In this document: positions 33,831 to 44,903 of the stretch, one piece after another
Position numbering within the stretch: the stretch's first letter is position 1
Layout: each line of letters begins with the position of its first letter
Assembly: GCA_023375785.1 (NCBI GenBank)
Contig: SZWC01001206.1
Span: forward strand, 98,168-162,167
Direction: 5' to 3'
From: Penium margaritaceum
Lineage: Eukaryota > Streptophyta > Zygnematophyceae > Desmidiales > Peniaceae
Length of the DNA: 64,000 nt
Notes under the pieces: generated by a model
Seen by the model: only the letters and a program-made list of their open reading frames with translations
The model's database searches: none
What the model was told of the DNA's origin: nothing
Translations under genes and position numbers: made by a program

Positions 33831-34567
33831 TGTTGGGAAAGGAGCCATTCGGCTCAGTTTCAGTTCTACAGGAGAAAGCTCCAGGAAAGTAACAGATGGC
33901 TGCTCCGATTGTCGATCCGACTTCATCATTGGAAAGGTCAGGTGGCAAAATGTCTACGGTCCAAGTTTGAGGCCGATCCAATGGTCGGATTGGGAGATAT
34001 GAATTTAGAAGTTTCGGGGGTCATGGACTGCCGATGTCTGGGTGGCCATGGGTGATGGCTCCATGCCTTAGCCTGAGAAAAGAAAAAGGCAAGAGGTCCA
34101 GGGTCAAGACCGAATGGGAGAAATATGCAAAAAGGTCCTTGGCCTTAGGATTGCCTTGTTAGAGTGTGCTGACTAGGATAAAGGTACCTCTCCTTACTTT
34201 TTAGGTGAGGTGAGATCCTTGTGTACTAGCCATGGACACATGGCGATTCTCTATGGGATTGTGGGTTATGTGACCACTAGGAGTGTGCCATGAGAGCATT
34301 CTCTAGCTCTCTAGGTCGTGTGTGAGTGGTCAGCCTGATTGCTAGGCTGATTTCCCGCCTTGTGTGAGATTATGGACTCTAGTGTGTGAGCCTTAGCCTC
34401 CATGGCTAAGTGGTGTGGCTTGTGAGAGGGCTGATTTGCCCAAGCTCTAGCTCTATATGTACCTCATCATTTTGAGTGATTGAACAACCATTCTTCTGCA
34501 CAAGTGATGCCCTTCCAATCACACATGCTCGCTGCTCCAAGGCTCCCTCTCTCCTCAAGATCCAACA
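33831..34567 (+). repeat. 3' LTR of A1
   Basis: A 737-bp LTR, TGTTGG to CCAACA, followed by the TCTGA TSD. Confidence 0.95.
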
Positions 34568-34972
34568 TCTGAAGCACTGCCATGCATTTCTTTAGCTATT
34601 CTTTGTTGCATTTCCATGCATATGCATGGCATTGCATGGATTGGCATTGACCAAACACATTGGGAATGGGAGGGAGGGGGGGGGGGCTGTTGCAATCCAG
34701 TTGCAATGCAATGCAATGCAAAGCATTGAATTGTGGTTCTACGCAATGCCATGAAATCTGAAGCAGTGCCATGCATTTCCCTAGCTATCATTTGTTGCAT
34801 TTCCATGCAAATTCATGCCATTGCATGGATTGGAATAAACCAAACAGATTAGGAATGGGAGGGGGGGGCTGTTGCAATCCAGTTGCAATGCAATGCAATG
34901 CAATGTAAAGCATTGCATTGTTCTTCTATGCAATGCCATGCAATGTGAAGTGCTGCCAGACATTTTCAATGC
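34568..34972 (+). repeat. minisatellite, right part (two ~195-bp units)
   Basis: Two units, starting GAAGCACTGCCATGCA (34571) and GAAGCAGTGCCATGCA (34761), each with a G-run and TGCAA pentamers. It ends near GAAGTGCTGCCA at 34950. The polypyrimidine tract and splice acceptor follow. Confidence 0.85.
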
Positions 34973-35047
34973 TCTTGACAGTCATTTCTTATCCTAACAA
35001 CATCCCTGTTCACTTCATTTCCTCGCATTGCTTCCCGCTTCTTCTAG

Positions 35048-36475
35048 GTGAAGACACTGGCCCTCTCATTCCCCGCGCTACGAGTGAGCCCCAACGTGTA
35101 GAACACGTTTGATGCACTGGCCAATGCACTGAAGCAATGGGGGTTGTTCGACCGCATGTTCTGTTTGACAGTCCACGACGGGTCAACCAACGACGCCATG
35201 ATGAACAACTTCATCATACCCCGCATTGAGTCGTCGCTGCTATCTGAGGGCCACATTTGCTACTTAGGTCACGTCATGAACCTAGCAGTGAAGGACCTCA
35301 TGGGCCATCCCAATGTGGAGACCATTGTCTCTAAGGCTCATGCAATGGTAGTATTTGTGAACCGCTCCACCCCAAGGGAGCATTTACTCATCAATGCAGC
35401 AACGTCAGCAGCTGTCAAGTACCAGTCGCTGTACTTTGACATGAATACGAGGTGGAATTCCACTCTTGACATGGTGGAGCGTGTCCTCATCCTCAAGGAC
35501 GTGCTCCCCATGTGGCTTGATGGCTACGGCATTGAGGGAGGGGAGCTAAAACCAAGCCATGACAACTGGTGGCTCATCACCCTACTCATCATGGTGCTGA
35601 AGCCGTTCGAGTCATTCACGAATGACATCATTGGAGCAAAGTATCCCACCTTGAACCTGGTCATCCCCTTCTACGAGTCGATGTTGGAAAAGCTGGGGTC
35701 GTGGCAGCTGAAGGCGATCATGGTACGCGAGAAGAGAAAGAGCAGAGGTGCGGCTGGGTGGCTGGATGCCAAGGAGCAGCTGTTGGTGGACATCAAGGAC
35801 GGGTTCGCCGCAGCGAAAGAGAAACTGAAGAAGTACGTGCGGCTTCTCACCGACCGCCACATAATCGCAACAGCATGTGACCCCCGCTTCCGCCTCCAAT
35901 GGTTTGAACGCACGCACAAGCTCATCGGTATGAGCCCGGCCGCATAACTGCAGGTCAAGATGCTGACGCTGCTACGCCCCTATCATGACCGAGTAGTGAT
36001 AACACAAGAGGAGGCAGCTGCTCTTGCAGTAGCTGATGCAGCATCAAACACAGCAGGCACCCAGGGCTCACACGCCTCTCAGTCCATGCAGCAAAGTCAG
36101 GAGCAGAGTTTGCAGCTGGCAGTACATGAAGAGGGTGGACAGGGTACCTGGCAGCGAAAGCCACGGTCCAGTGAGCAAGATCAGCAACAGCAAGGTGCAC
36201 GCATGCAGGCTGCACAATAGCACGTATCCCAGCAGCAGCAAGGGTGGAGTGCTCTCACTAGAGGACAAAAACTTTGACCGCGTCCTCCACCCCCAACGGA
36301 GGATGATGCTTTGATGGAAGAGGCTCTGGCAGATCCACACGGGGATCTGTTTGAAGAGCCGGAGGAACCAGAAGCGACGGCGGAGATGTCATCGCTGGAG
36401 GTGGAGTCTGATGCATGGGCAAAACTGCCAGAGAAAACTGGCACATGCAAGGTGTGCAAGCATTATAAAAAACTA
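35048..36475 (+). pseudogene. hAT transposase, central part
   Basis: From the acceptor, the frame reads VKTLALSFPALR, a TAG at 35099, then a 267-codon open stretch (35144-35947): LTVHDGSTNDAMM, YFDMNTRWNSTLDMVERVL, LLIMVLKPFESFTNDI, YPTLNLVIPFYESML and IATACDPRFRLQWF, all hAT landmarks. A TAA at 35945 interrupts it. The same frame continues with a Gln-rich linker to about 36475 through TAG, TGA and TAG. Confidence 0.85.
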
Positions 36476-36894
36476 TAGAGACAGAATCCTTCCTTCTTCA
36501 TTGATGCGATGGATGTTCTTGTAGTTCTAGCCACCTCCACATCCTCTGAACGCTTGTTGGAACTCATTTCAGGCACTCGCTCGTGCACTTGACAGTTGAG
36601 AATCTACTCACCATGAAGAGTTGGATAAACAAGCGCTCGCTGCTTGACTTCCCAGTTTCCTCCCACGACATTGTCGCAACGGAGTACAGGAAGGAGGAGA
36701 TGCGCATCAATGAGTTGCTTCGCAAAGCTCGTGAGGATGGGCTTGTGGGTGCGGCATGCGAGGAGTTGGAAGGACTTAGTTTGTACATGAACAAAGATGA
36801 TGAAGAGGAGGATGACCAGGATGGTGGGGAGGAGGGAGAGGAGGAAGGGGACATGGAGGGTGAGGATGAGGATGTTAGGGAAGTTCCACAATAG
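36476..36894 (+). pseudogene. hAT C-terminal dimerisation region
   Basis: LVVLATSTSSERLLELISG (36510-36575) is the start of the hAT dimerisation domain. After a frame change, TVENLLTMKSWINKRSLLDF (about 36590-36650) supplies its end. An acidic tail rich in Glu and Asp ends at TAG 36892. A frameshift near 36580 breaks the domain. Confidence 0.8.
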
Positions 36895-37462
36895 ACATTG
36901 TGAATCACGGTTAGGAAACTCCATGCTTCCAGAGTTTGCAGGCATTTATTTCACAATCATGCATGTGCACTTGCCATGAAACAGTAAAGTACATTTCCTT
37001 TCTTTTTGTCAAGTTTGATTCTTCAAGTTCTACACGCCTTTTCCCATATGTGTAGGTTGAGCAGTGAAGGTTGTACTTGAATGAGTTCACTACAATTGTA
37101 AACTAGAATTTGAGTAAATGACCACATTTAGTGTGGTGTGATGCCCAAAGTACATGATTCCAAAGAGAATCTAATATCATGACATGTGTGCGATGATCTC
37201 GACCATAATGTGCATGTGATGCATGTGATAATTTTAGCCACTAATCATGGAAAGCCTACTCAATACACTGACTTTAAAGGTTGGATTTTGGATGGACGCA
37301 AAGTAGAATGTTAAGATCCCCGGGATCCGTTTAGGATCCGGGGATCCTCAGGGTCCGGGGATCCTTTTTCAGGGTTCGGAGATCCAAATCATCCATAGGA
37401 TTGGGACCCGGGGATCAGGATCCAATATGGGATCCGGGAATCGTACCTGGAGTGCACCCTTA
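36895..37462 (+). other. hAT 3' untranslated and subterminal region
   Basis: No gene. From 37315 to 37440 the sequence is a dense array of GGATCCGGGG-type words in both orientations, matching the GGATCC-rich left end, followed by the terminal inverted repeat at 37452-37462. Confidence 0.65.
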
Positions 37463-37470
37463 GTGTCATA

Positions 37471-37675
37471 GTATGTCGTAGTAGAAGCCTTCACATCCAC
37501 GCTCCCTGCTACAGCACTGTCGCTACGTCATTGGCACCATCTGCCAGTTCTCAGGTGCTTGATAACTTGATAAAAACAACACAACCAGCTGTCTTGATCT
37601 AGGAGCATGGATAGGATCCAACAACTCTTCCTTTCAAAGTGTCGTTTCATCAAAATTGATGTCTCAACTTATGAT
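37471..37675 (-). pseudogene. element E: integrase end and linker fragment
   Basis: On the minus strand IS(stop)DINFDETTL is the copia integrase C-terminal box, followed by KEELLDPIHAPRSRQ. This parallels element 2 at 49502-49560 (KEEVLDPTQAPRQRE), so E belongs to the same pol lineage. It is cut on the left by the hAT element and on the right by the C1 LTR. Confidence 0.75.
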
Positions 37676-38366
37676 TCTTGTTCTTTCATGCCCCATGGTC
37701 ACTGCTATGGATTAACAAACAGGTTGGGTGTGCACTGCTCCATTGGATAAAGTCTCCTAAACCTTGTTCATGGTGCAAGTCCAACCAAGATACCATAAGT
37801 ATAACACAATGCATTGCATGTTGAAGATAGGGAAAACAGGTCCTGCGATCAATCCTTGACGTGTGCAACAAGGTTTTTGACCTTCCTGCACATGGGGAAG
37901 TTTCTTAGACTTTTCTCCATGCATGAGGAGGATGTGCCATTTGGCGGTTGCTGGATGATACAATTGGCAAGCTGGTGAGGTGATGAGGAGTGGCCACCAC
38001 AAAAGTGCCACTACCCACACACCTGGAAAGCCAGGCCTAGGATGAAATGTACCAGCCTCATTCCTCATTCTTATTACATAATCTAAGGCTTAGATGCTAC
38101 TCACACAGTTGTCCAACAAAGGGACTGTATAAAGAAGACACTTGTTGGTCCAAGCCCCAAGAGATACTCTTCAACTAGCACCTCGCGCAAATGTGTGCAA
38201 GTGCTAAGGGGACACAGTTGCTGGCAAGTGATTTCCTAAGAGCTGCTCAATGTGGAATCGTGATCTTCAGGGTGATTTATTCTCCTAGATGCAATGCTAG
38301 GAGCGGACGGCAGGTGCTATTGTGTCGGCCCTGTTTTCTAGTCCGTTTACCTCAGGCTCGTTGACA
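37676..38366 (+). repeat. LTR C1 (5' LTR of element 1)
   Basis: It is homologous to 39560-40231, 57648-58340 and 61160-61838. It ends CTCGTTGACA. TATAAAG lies at 38128-38134, 452 bp from the start, and is conserved in C2 and C3. Confidence 0.8.
38128..38134 (+). promoter_or_regulatory. conserved TATA box of family-C LTRs
   Basis: TATAAAGAAGACA is found here, at 39993 in C2 and at 58102 in C3. In C4 it has decayed to TACAAAG (61611). Conservation across copies suggests the Pol II promoter of the family. Confidence 0.6.
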
Positions 38367-38390
38367 CTGATGAGCTTTCCAGCTCATCAG
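38367..38390. other. perfect palindromic hairpin at the C1-pol junction
   Basis: CTGATGAGCT (38367-38376), loop TTCC, AGCTCATCAG (38381-38390): a 10-bp perfect stem sits exactly between the LTR end and the truncated protease sequence. Confidence 0.85.
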
Positions 38391-39559
38391 TGAGCTACTT
38401 GGTTGACATGGCGGTGGTGTTCAGGCAGAAGAAGGCCGTCATCATTAGGAACGAGGACATCAAGGTCGTGTATGCCAACAAAGACATCATGGCATACGTT
38501 GTACGGGTTAAAAGGCTCTACGTATTGCAGACAACTGCAAGAAAGAGCTGAGAAGATGAGGGTCATGCGGATGCAGCAGAGGGAGTGGCCTCGACACCAA
38601 CGGAAGAGAGCACACTAAGGAAAACTCAAAAAGTATCCTCTGCCACAAAGGACAAAGCTCTGATCTGTGGCATAGTTCCTTGGGCAGGTTGCAAACATCA
38701 CGCTCCAAGTCATCCAGTAACAACAGCTAGTCTGCGGCATGGGTGGGTGCAAGAAGGATACGGATGGGTGTGGCAGCCAATGTGAGCCTTGCCTCTAAGG
38801 GAAGACAAAGCAAACGTGCTTTGAGTGCAATGGTTGCCGTGCAGAATAAACCCCTGGGCTGATTCACACCGAGGTGTGGAGACCCTTTCGCACGGCGTCA
38901 AACAATGGTAGCAAGTATATTCTGACCTTCATTCACAAATACAGCCGCAAGGTTTGGATCTTCTCTGTCAAAACCAAGGGAGAGGTCAGAGAAAAGTTGC
39001 AAGAGTTTGTCGCCATGGTGGAGCAACAGACGGGAAAGAAAGTCAAAGCAATAGAAAGCAACAACGTCGGCGAGTAAGAGGCAAGCAAGGACTGGTCATG
39101 GCAACATGGGATCACCACCAGTCCACAATGCCCTACACACTGCAAAGCAATGGTGTGCCTTAACGGATGAGTCAGACCATCCTCAGCATGGTGCGTAGCA
39201 TGCTCTTTGATGCAAAACTTCCACCGCAGTTTGAGGCACAAGCGGCAAGAACAACATGCTATCTCATCAACCTTACTCCTACGGCTGCTATTGGCAGGCG
39301 CAGAGGAAAAAGGACAAGAAGCAGATGATGTGACAAGAAGTATGACTACGGAAGAAGCCTGACATATCATACCTCAAAGTCTTCGGCTGTACCACATGGG
39401 GAAAGATCCACGTGGATGAGGGTGCCGGCAAGCTAGATGCAAGGGTGCAAAAGTGCGATATGGTGGTCTATGGGACGGCCCACAAGACCTACCTCTTGTG
39501 AGATCTTGCAGGAAGAAGAATCATCACCAGCCGGGACGTGACTTTTGACGAGAGGAGAC
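38391..39559 (+). pseudogene. element 1: protease end, pre-integrase and integrase
   Basis: It starts in the protease C-terminal part (MAVVFRQKKAVIIRNEDIKVVYANKD). The integrase core lies near 38874-39077: RPFRTASNNGSKYILTFIHKYSRKVW and KAIESNNVGE, with catalytic Asp codons replaced (FIHK; ESNNVGE). SNGV then a TAA at the catalytic Glu follows (39160). The C-terminal box SRDVTFDERR lies at 39530-39556, where element 2 begins. Confidence 0.8.
39555..39559. repeat. left TSD of element 2 (GAGAC)
   Basis: It pairs with GAAAC at 58341-58345 (4 of 5 match), and the host frame resumes exactly there. Confidence 0.7.
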
Positions 39560-40231
39560 TGTTGTTCTTTCATGCACCATGGCCACTACTACGGCTTAAC
39601 GGACAGGTTGGGCATGCACTACTTCCTTGAAATAAGCCCCCTAAACCTTGTTTGTGATGCAAGTCCAAGCAAGATACCAGAAGTGTAGCGCAACGGATAC
39701 ACAACAGGTCCTGCGATTGAGCCTTGATGTGCGCAGGAACGTTTTTCACCTGTATATACATAGGATGTTTCTTAGGCATTTCTCCATGCATAAGGAGAAT
39801 GGGCCACTTTGCGGTCAGTGAATGCGCCAATTGGCGAGCTGGTGAGGTGGTGTAGAGTGGCCATCTCAAAGTGCCACTACCCACATACCTTAGAAGCCAG
39901 GCATAGAACTATGCGTAATAGGCTCATTCCTCATTATAATAAGAAAATTTGTCCATAGATGCTCCTCATACCATTGTCCAACTAAGGAACAATATAAAGA
40001 AGACAGTGGTTGGTCTAAGCCTCAGATGTTAGCCTTTGACTAGCACCTCGCGCAAAAGTGACCAAGTGTTAAGTGGACAAAGTGACTAGCAAGTGATTTC
40101 CTAGGAGCTGCTCAGTGTGGAACCGTGATCCTGATGGTGATATCTTCTCCTAGATAAAATGCTAGGAGCGGACAGCAGTTGCTATTGTATTAACCCTGCT
40201 TTCTAGTCTGTTTGCCTCAGACCGGTTGACA
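39560..40231 (+). repeat. LTR C2 (5' LTR of element 2)
   Basis: A 672-bp LTR, TGTTGTTCTTTCATG to CCGGTTGACA, with a TATA box at 39993-39998. Confidence 0.85.
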
Positions 40232-40234
40232 AAA

Positions 40235-40246
40235 GGTTATGGGCCC
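40235..40246 (+). other. primer-binding site of element 2, half initiator-Met tRNA type
   Basis: GGTTATGGGCCC, 3 nt after the LTR, is an exact complement of the plant initiator-Met tRNA anticodon-arm sequence GGGCCCATAACC. Confidence 0.8.
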
Positions 40247-40621
40247 AAACTGATCAGTTGTAAGGCACCCTTCGCTCAATTTGGTAAGCTATCTTGAGGT
40301 GTGCACGTCACCTCCTTCACCTCCATCTGCTCCATTTTCTTCATCAGCCCCAACGGCTGAACTCGCATCTAGCACACAAGGACTAAGGACAAGCTCTTCC
40401 CTAGGAGGCATGACCCATCTGGCCCAAGCAGGACAAGATGTGCCCTTGGAGGCAAGACCCTGGGTGTGCTAGTGTGATCTGTCTTCTCTGTTTGCAGGTA
40501 AACATCGGCTGGAGGGGTAAGCAACAAAACTGCACCCTTAAACCGGTAGCAAAGATCAGCTAACATGAGCCTACATCTGCCTCAACAAAATAGAGACGCA
40601 GATTGCAGAAAAGGACAGCTA

Positions 40622-41176
40622 AAATGGCTGGCCCATGAGCAACCGTGGGGGCTGCTGCATGACAGTCCTCAAACATAACAGGGGCTACCGCGGGGCTGTC
40701 CTCAAAATCAACTACGGCTACCACAGGTCAGACCACTGGAGCAACCGTGAGTTCTACCACAGTCTCGCAAGGTCGTGGATCTTTGGGAGAAATCTTGGTC
40801 TTAAAGGGGAACGACTTTCCACTCTGAAGATGGCAGTTTGAACGGGTAATGAAAGTGCGCAGCTTCATCAAGCTTCTAAAAGGAGAGGATTAGGTTCTTG
40901 CGGTGGACTCACCAGAGCACGATGCATGGGTGGAACGGAATGATATTCTCATGTATGTCCTCAGCAACACGATTGCTAAGAATTATATTCCTATCATTGC
41001 CGGGTACACGCTAGCTTTCAAAGCTTACGAGAAGATTAAGCGCGTGCAACCAATCCACCTCCCTTGCAAATAGATTATTCATCCTAAAATGGCTGATGAG
41101 CATATGGATGAATGAGGAAAAATCAGTCCCCAATTTCTTGTACGAGTTTGAAGGACCACTTGGCGAGGCTCGCTAG
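40622..41176 (+). pseudogene. gag of element 2, N-terminal part
   Basis: The frame from ATG 40624 reads a Thr/Ser/Gly-rich leader, then SLGEILVLKGNDFPL, RWQFERVMKVRSFIKLLKGED and AFKAYEKI, with TGA and TAG interruptions. It ends at 41176, where the B2 LTR begins. The continuation is 46701-47002. Confidence 0.7.
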
Positions 41177-41454
41177 TGTAAGATACCGAGCTAACCACCT
41201 CCGGCAGAGAAGCCGCGAAACCGAAAAAAACTCAAAAAGGTTTTTACACCTTCTTCCTTTGCAGGTATGTGTCGTGCACCCCAAACTTAGTCAGGCATAC
41301 GCTCACCTACATGGTGTACTCACAGGTCATACCTCACATGAGACAAAGCATAGTTGAGTCACCCTACAACAAATCCAGGGGTCATACCTCCACAAGGGGC
41401 AGAGAATTTGTGATCCGTTGGACAAGACTGAAGAAGGGGCAAACATATTCAACA
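41177..41454 (-). repeat. 3' LTR of B2, internally deleted
   Basis: It matches both ends of 46056-46700 but lacks about 370 bp from the middle (junction near 41300). That removes the segment with the tRNA-like boxes. On the minus strand the PPT is just upstream (GGTGCAAGGGAGAGATT, 41471-41455). Confidence 0.8.
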
Positions 41455-41489
41455 AATCTCTCCCTTGCACCTTGCGTCAGTTTCCATCA

Positions 41490-42405
41490 TCATTCTTCAT
41501 CACTTGCGTTCACCGTGCCAGTACCTTGATTGCCCGCCTGGTGGAGATCCTTGACCAATGGCTTCGTAAGCATGTCAGCCCGGTTCCGCTTGGTGTCGAC
41601 ATACTCCAGCTCCACTGTCTGCTTGTAGACCAAGTCTGGAGCATAGTGGTAGCGGATCTCGATGTGCTTTGTGCGCCTGGACAGAATAGGGTTCTTGGAC
41701 ATGTCAATCGCGCTCATGTTGTCATTCTTGATGATTGTTGCCATTGCCTGTGGTGCCTTCATCTTAGAGAGTAAGCTGCAAAGCCACTGCACCTCTTTAC
41801 ACACCTTAGGCAATGCAATGTACTCAGCTTGAGTTGTTGACAAAGAGATACACTCCTGCTTGCGACTCACCCAACTGACAGCACCTCCATTTAGCATAAA
41901 CACAAAGCCGAGGGTGGATTCTCTGTCATTGATATTGCCTCCCCAGTCATCGTCCATGTAGCATATGAGACAGAGTGACGCTGATTTAGCGATGCCTCCA
42001 AAATGGAGTCCCTCGTGTCGCGTCCCCTTAAGGTAGGACATGATGCGCTTCACAGTCTGCCAGTGCAGTGGTCCAGGATTGGCCACAAACCGGCTCACCT
42101 ACCCAACAGCATGGGCTATATCTGGCCGGATGGCGACCATGGCATACATCAGACTGCCCACCGCAGACCGATATGGGATGCCCAACATGTCATATTTCTG
42201 CGATTTGTTGGATGGGGACATGGAGGTGGAGAGCTTGCACTCGGAGCTCATGGGTGTGCTGGCAGGCTTGCAATCTGCCATGTCGTATCATTTGAGGATG
42301 GAGTCGATGTACTTTGTCTGGTTCAAGCGGATGATAGCTGCGGCTCTGTTACGCTTCATGGCAATGCCAAGGTAGAAAGTTAAGAGGACCCATGTCCATC
42401 TTGAA
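41490..42405 (-). pseudogene. RNase H of B2
   Basis: The minus frame 42098-41490 is open over 202 codons. It reads MSRFVANPGPLHWQTVKRIM, CYMDDDWGG, STLGFVFMLNGGAVSW, STTQAEYIALPKVCKEVQWL, TKHIEIRYHYAPDLV and NRADMLTKPL, ending before the PPT. The spacer MSPSNKSQKYDM to AVGSLMYAMVAIRPD lies in 42281-42099. This is one of the better-preserved RNase H domains in the window. Confidence 0.85.
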
Positions 42406-43080
42406 CCTGCTACCCAGGATCGTCTAGCAACTGCATTGAAGAACAGCAAAGAATCAGGTCATCGACGTACAAGGCGACCAACATAGTCCCTTTGTCGCTC
42501 TCATGCACGTACATGATAGGGTTGTTGTCACAGTGCATGAAGGACTCCTTGGTCATGAATGTATCCATCTCTTGGTACCAAAGTCTTGGCGCTTGGTTTA
42601 GCCATACAGCGCCTTCATCAACCTGCATACCTTGCCCTCGGGCGCATCAACCCACTCTGGAACCTCCATCAGCACCTCCTTGTCACGTTTGCCATAAAAG
42701 AAAGCTGTCTTGACATCCATCTAGTGGACCTTCATGTTCTCGGCAGCAGCAATGGCGAGCATTGACCGGATGGAGGCAAACTTCACAACGGGAACAAAGG
42801 TCTCATCGTACTTTGCGCCAGGCCGTTGAGAGAACCCCTTTGCTACCACCCGTGCCTTGTACTTGTCTATATTACCATCCTGTTTTCTTTTTACTTTCAG
42901 TACCCACTTGGATCCCACAACATGAGCGCCGACAGGTCTGTCCACCAGTACCCATGTTCCATTCTCCTCGATGGAGCTGAGTTCACTACAAATTACTTCA
43001 TCCCACTGGGCTTTGTAAGGCCGCATGAGTACCTCTGCAACAAACGTTGGCTCCTCTTGAACGAGGAACAAATAGTTGAA
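42406..43080 (-). pseudogene. reverse transcriptase of B2
   Basis: The minus frame 43071-42721 has ELSSIEENGTWVLVDRPVG, VVGSKWVLKVKRKQDGNIDK and ETFVPVVKFASIRSML, ending in TAG. Then MDVKTAFFYGKRDKEVLMEVP and, in 42628-42410, NQAPRLWYQEMDTFM and ALYVDDLILC, with an intact YVDD box. A frameshift separates the last two parts. Confidence 0.85.
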
Positions 43081-44240
43081 GCCTGTCCATTCACCCCTAT
43101 CTGCATCATAATGCTGCCGAGGATCTTTAAGACGTGAATTGCTCCTTGGATCTGTTGGTTATTGCTGTTGATGTAGAGGCTGGAGGTTTGTCTTGTTGTC
43201 GATGGGGGGAGAGGTATCCTCCTCATGGTCTGGGGGATCAGATACGTCGGACTCGGAGGCTGATTCCTCCGAGTCATCTTCAATAGCTTCTCTCTTTGTT
43301 GTAGTATCCAGCCCATGCCATTGAGCTGGTGCTTCTTCTCCCTCCTCAAGAAGAGTGAGCCACTCTCCCTATTTTGGAGTGTTCTCAAGTTCAAGAAGCT
43401 CTCCCTTACTTACTGAACGTCCGTGGAAATCCATGTCTTTGCTGCGGATGACCTTCTTAGCTCCTAGGTCCCACATTCTATAAGCTTTGTGGGCGGTGTC
43501 ATGGCCGATGAAAAAACACTTTTGTGCTCTTGCATCGAGCTTTCCAGGACCCTCACCCGCCTGGATCTTGGCAAAGCCGATGCAACCAAACACCTTGAGA
43601 TGGGAGGCGTCTGGCTTTCTGCCCGACCATGCTTCTTTAGGTGTCTTCAGCTGCTGTGTCTGCTCGTTCTTGCCTCTCCTTCGCATAGCTGCTAGAAGTG
43701 TGAGGTTCACAAGATACGTAGCCGTGCGTGTTACTTCAGCCCAGAACATAGGAGGCAGCTTGGCGTCAAAGAGCATGCACCATGTCATGCGAAGGAGGGT
43801 CTGATTCATCCTTTCTGCTACGCCGTTGCTTTGAGGTAAGTAGGAAGTAGTTTTTTTGTGTTCAATGCCATGTGTCTTGAGCCACTCCTTGTAAGCTCCG
43901 TACTGAATGCCTGCACCTTCCTTCCACTCCGTCGCTCGACCATAGTGACAAAGGCTCGTAGATTCTCCTTCACCTCACTTTTCTTTTGGAGAAAGTATAT
44001 CCAGACCTTGCGTCAGTTGTCGTCGATGCAGGTGAGGAAACATCTGGTGCTAGTGTTGGACGGCATGCGAAAGGGACCACACACGTCAGAGAGGATGAGG
44101 TCAAGGGGTGTAAGAGCACGCGTACCATTACGCTTGAAAGGTTTCTTCTTGGCCTTGCCTTGAAGGCATGGCTCACACAAGATCGCAGCTCCCTCCACCT
44201 CATCACCTAGCTCCATCCCACGCACTAGCTCCTGCTTATC
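43081..44240 (-). pseudogene. pre-integrase, integrase and linker of B2
   Basis: The pre-integrase WHRRFGHVAHRTLVLM and CEPCLQGKAKKK lie at 44290-44140. The core CGPFRMPSN, FLTCIDDN is followed by a frameshift near 44000. From 43809 the frame reads MNQTLLRMTWCMLFDAKLPP, EAWSGRKPDASHLKVFGC and KVIRSKDMDFHGRSVSK. A stop-containing acidic linker runs 43394-43080. Confidence 0.8.
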
Positions 44241-44900
44241 CATGAGTACCAATGTGCGATGAGCCACGTGCCCAAAGCGCCTGTGCCACGGGTTCTGCGA
44301 CGATGAATACTGGCTAGAATGAACAGCCTCGGTGGCTACATTTGCTCCTAGTTTTGTTGCCAAATCTTCCGCTGCTACTGCTTCCACTGCTCCAACATGT
44401 CCTTTGTCACGAGAGTCTGCATCGTTGCTCTCCTCATCATCACTCCCGGCCAAAGATTCAGCCGTTGATGTTATCATCTTGGTCTGCAAGACGTAGAGTC
44501 CCATCAACGCGAGGGACCTGTGCAACAACCTTCTTGGCAGGGTATGAAATGTTGATGTCCTTGGTAGGGACTATCACTGCTTCCTTCTCTATAAAAACAA
44601 CCGTCATGCCATGGTCAGTTATCTTAGAGACAGAGAGCAGGTTGGCTGTGAAGGAGGGAAAGTAGACTGCCCCCTCTAGCTTGAGGTCGGAGTCCGCACC
44701 GTTGACACCCACTGTGACCACCTTGTCATCAATCCCCTCAGCTGCCTCAACCTTGCAGTTGGCGAGTCTGAAGTTTTATTTGCATGGAGCGAGAGAGATG
44801 AAGTCTCTCTTCTCATAAGTAGTGTGCATGTTTGTGCTCGAGTCAAGGCCATAAACTCCTGGCCTGAGTATTGCCCTCCCTTTGTTGGAGGCACACTCGG
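44241..44900 (-). pseudogene. protease region of B2
   Basis: The minus frame 44721-44458 reads AVYFPSFTANLLSVSKI, VVFIEKEAVIVPTKDINIS and VPRVDGT. Upstream frame 44894-44676 covers TNMHTTYEKRDFISLAP-like sequence before the active site. A shift near 44500 leads into the pre-integrase frame (TAESLAGSDDEE). Confidence 0.75.
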
Positions 44901-44903
44901 TCA

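Larger units (their letters stand above)
27956..34567 (+). mobile_element. copia element A1 inside the hAT intron
   Basis: This 6612-bp element has 738- and 737-bp LTRs beginning TGTTGG and ending CCAACA, a perfect 5-bp TSD, a primer-binding site and a PPT. The LTRs differ at roughly one base in ten over the part compared by eye, so it is older than A2. The coding region has ten stops, a frameshift near 30082 and an internal duplication around an N. Confidence 0.95.
27612..35047 (+). other. putative intron of the hAT transposase, holding a minisatellite and copia A1
   Basis: A GTGTAC donor at 27612 and a TTCTAG acceptor ending at 35047 join HWIADF(stop) to VKTLALSFPALR, as hAT proteins require at this place. 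Excluding A1 the intron is about 0.8 kb, most of it tandem repeat. Confidence 0.5.
25862..37462 (+). mobile_element. hAT DNA transposon interrupted by copia A1
   Basis: The ends TAAGGCTGCAC (25862) and GTGCACCCTTA (to 37462) are inverted repeats with one mismatch and fit the hAT terminal consensus YARNG. Subterminal regions at both ends (25915-25980 and 37315-37440) are crowded with GGATCC/GGATCCGGGG words, likely transposase-binding arrays. The interior codes for a BED-finger hAT transposase. Without the 6.6-kb copia the element is about 5 kb. It interrupts the linker of element E. Confidence 0.75.

Noticed and set aside
35144-35947. Possible domesticated hAT-derived host gene
   Set aside because: The open stretch is long, but the frames before and after it carry several stops and a frameshift, and TIRs and TSD-like flanks indicate an ordinary decayed transposon.
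37676-38366. C1 as an independent solo LTR
   Set aside because: Its flanks do not form a TSD, and pol of the same family follows in the same orientation with its end joined to C4, so a 5' LTR with a deleted leader is the better reading.
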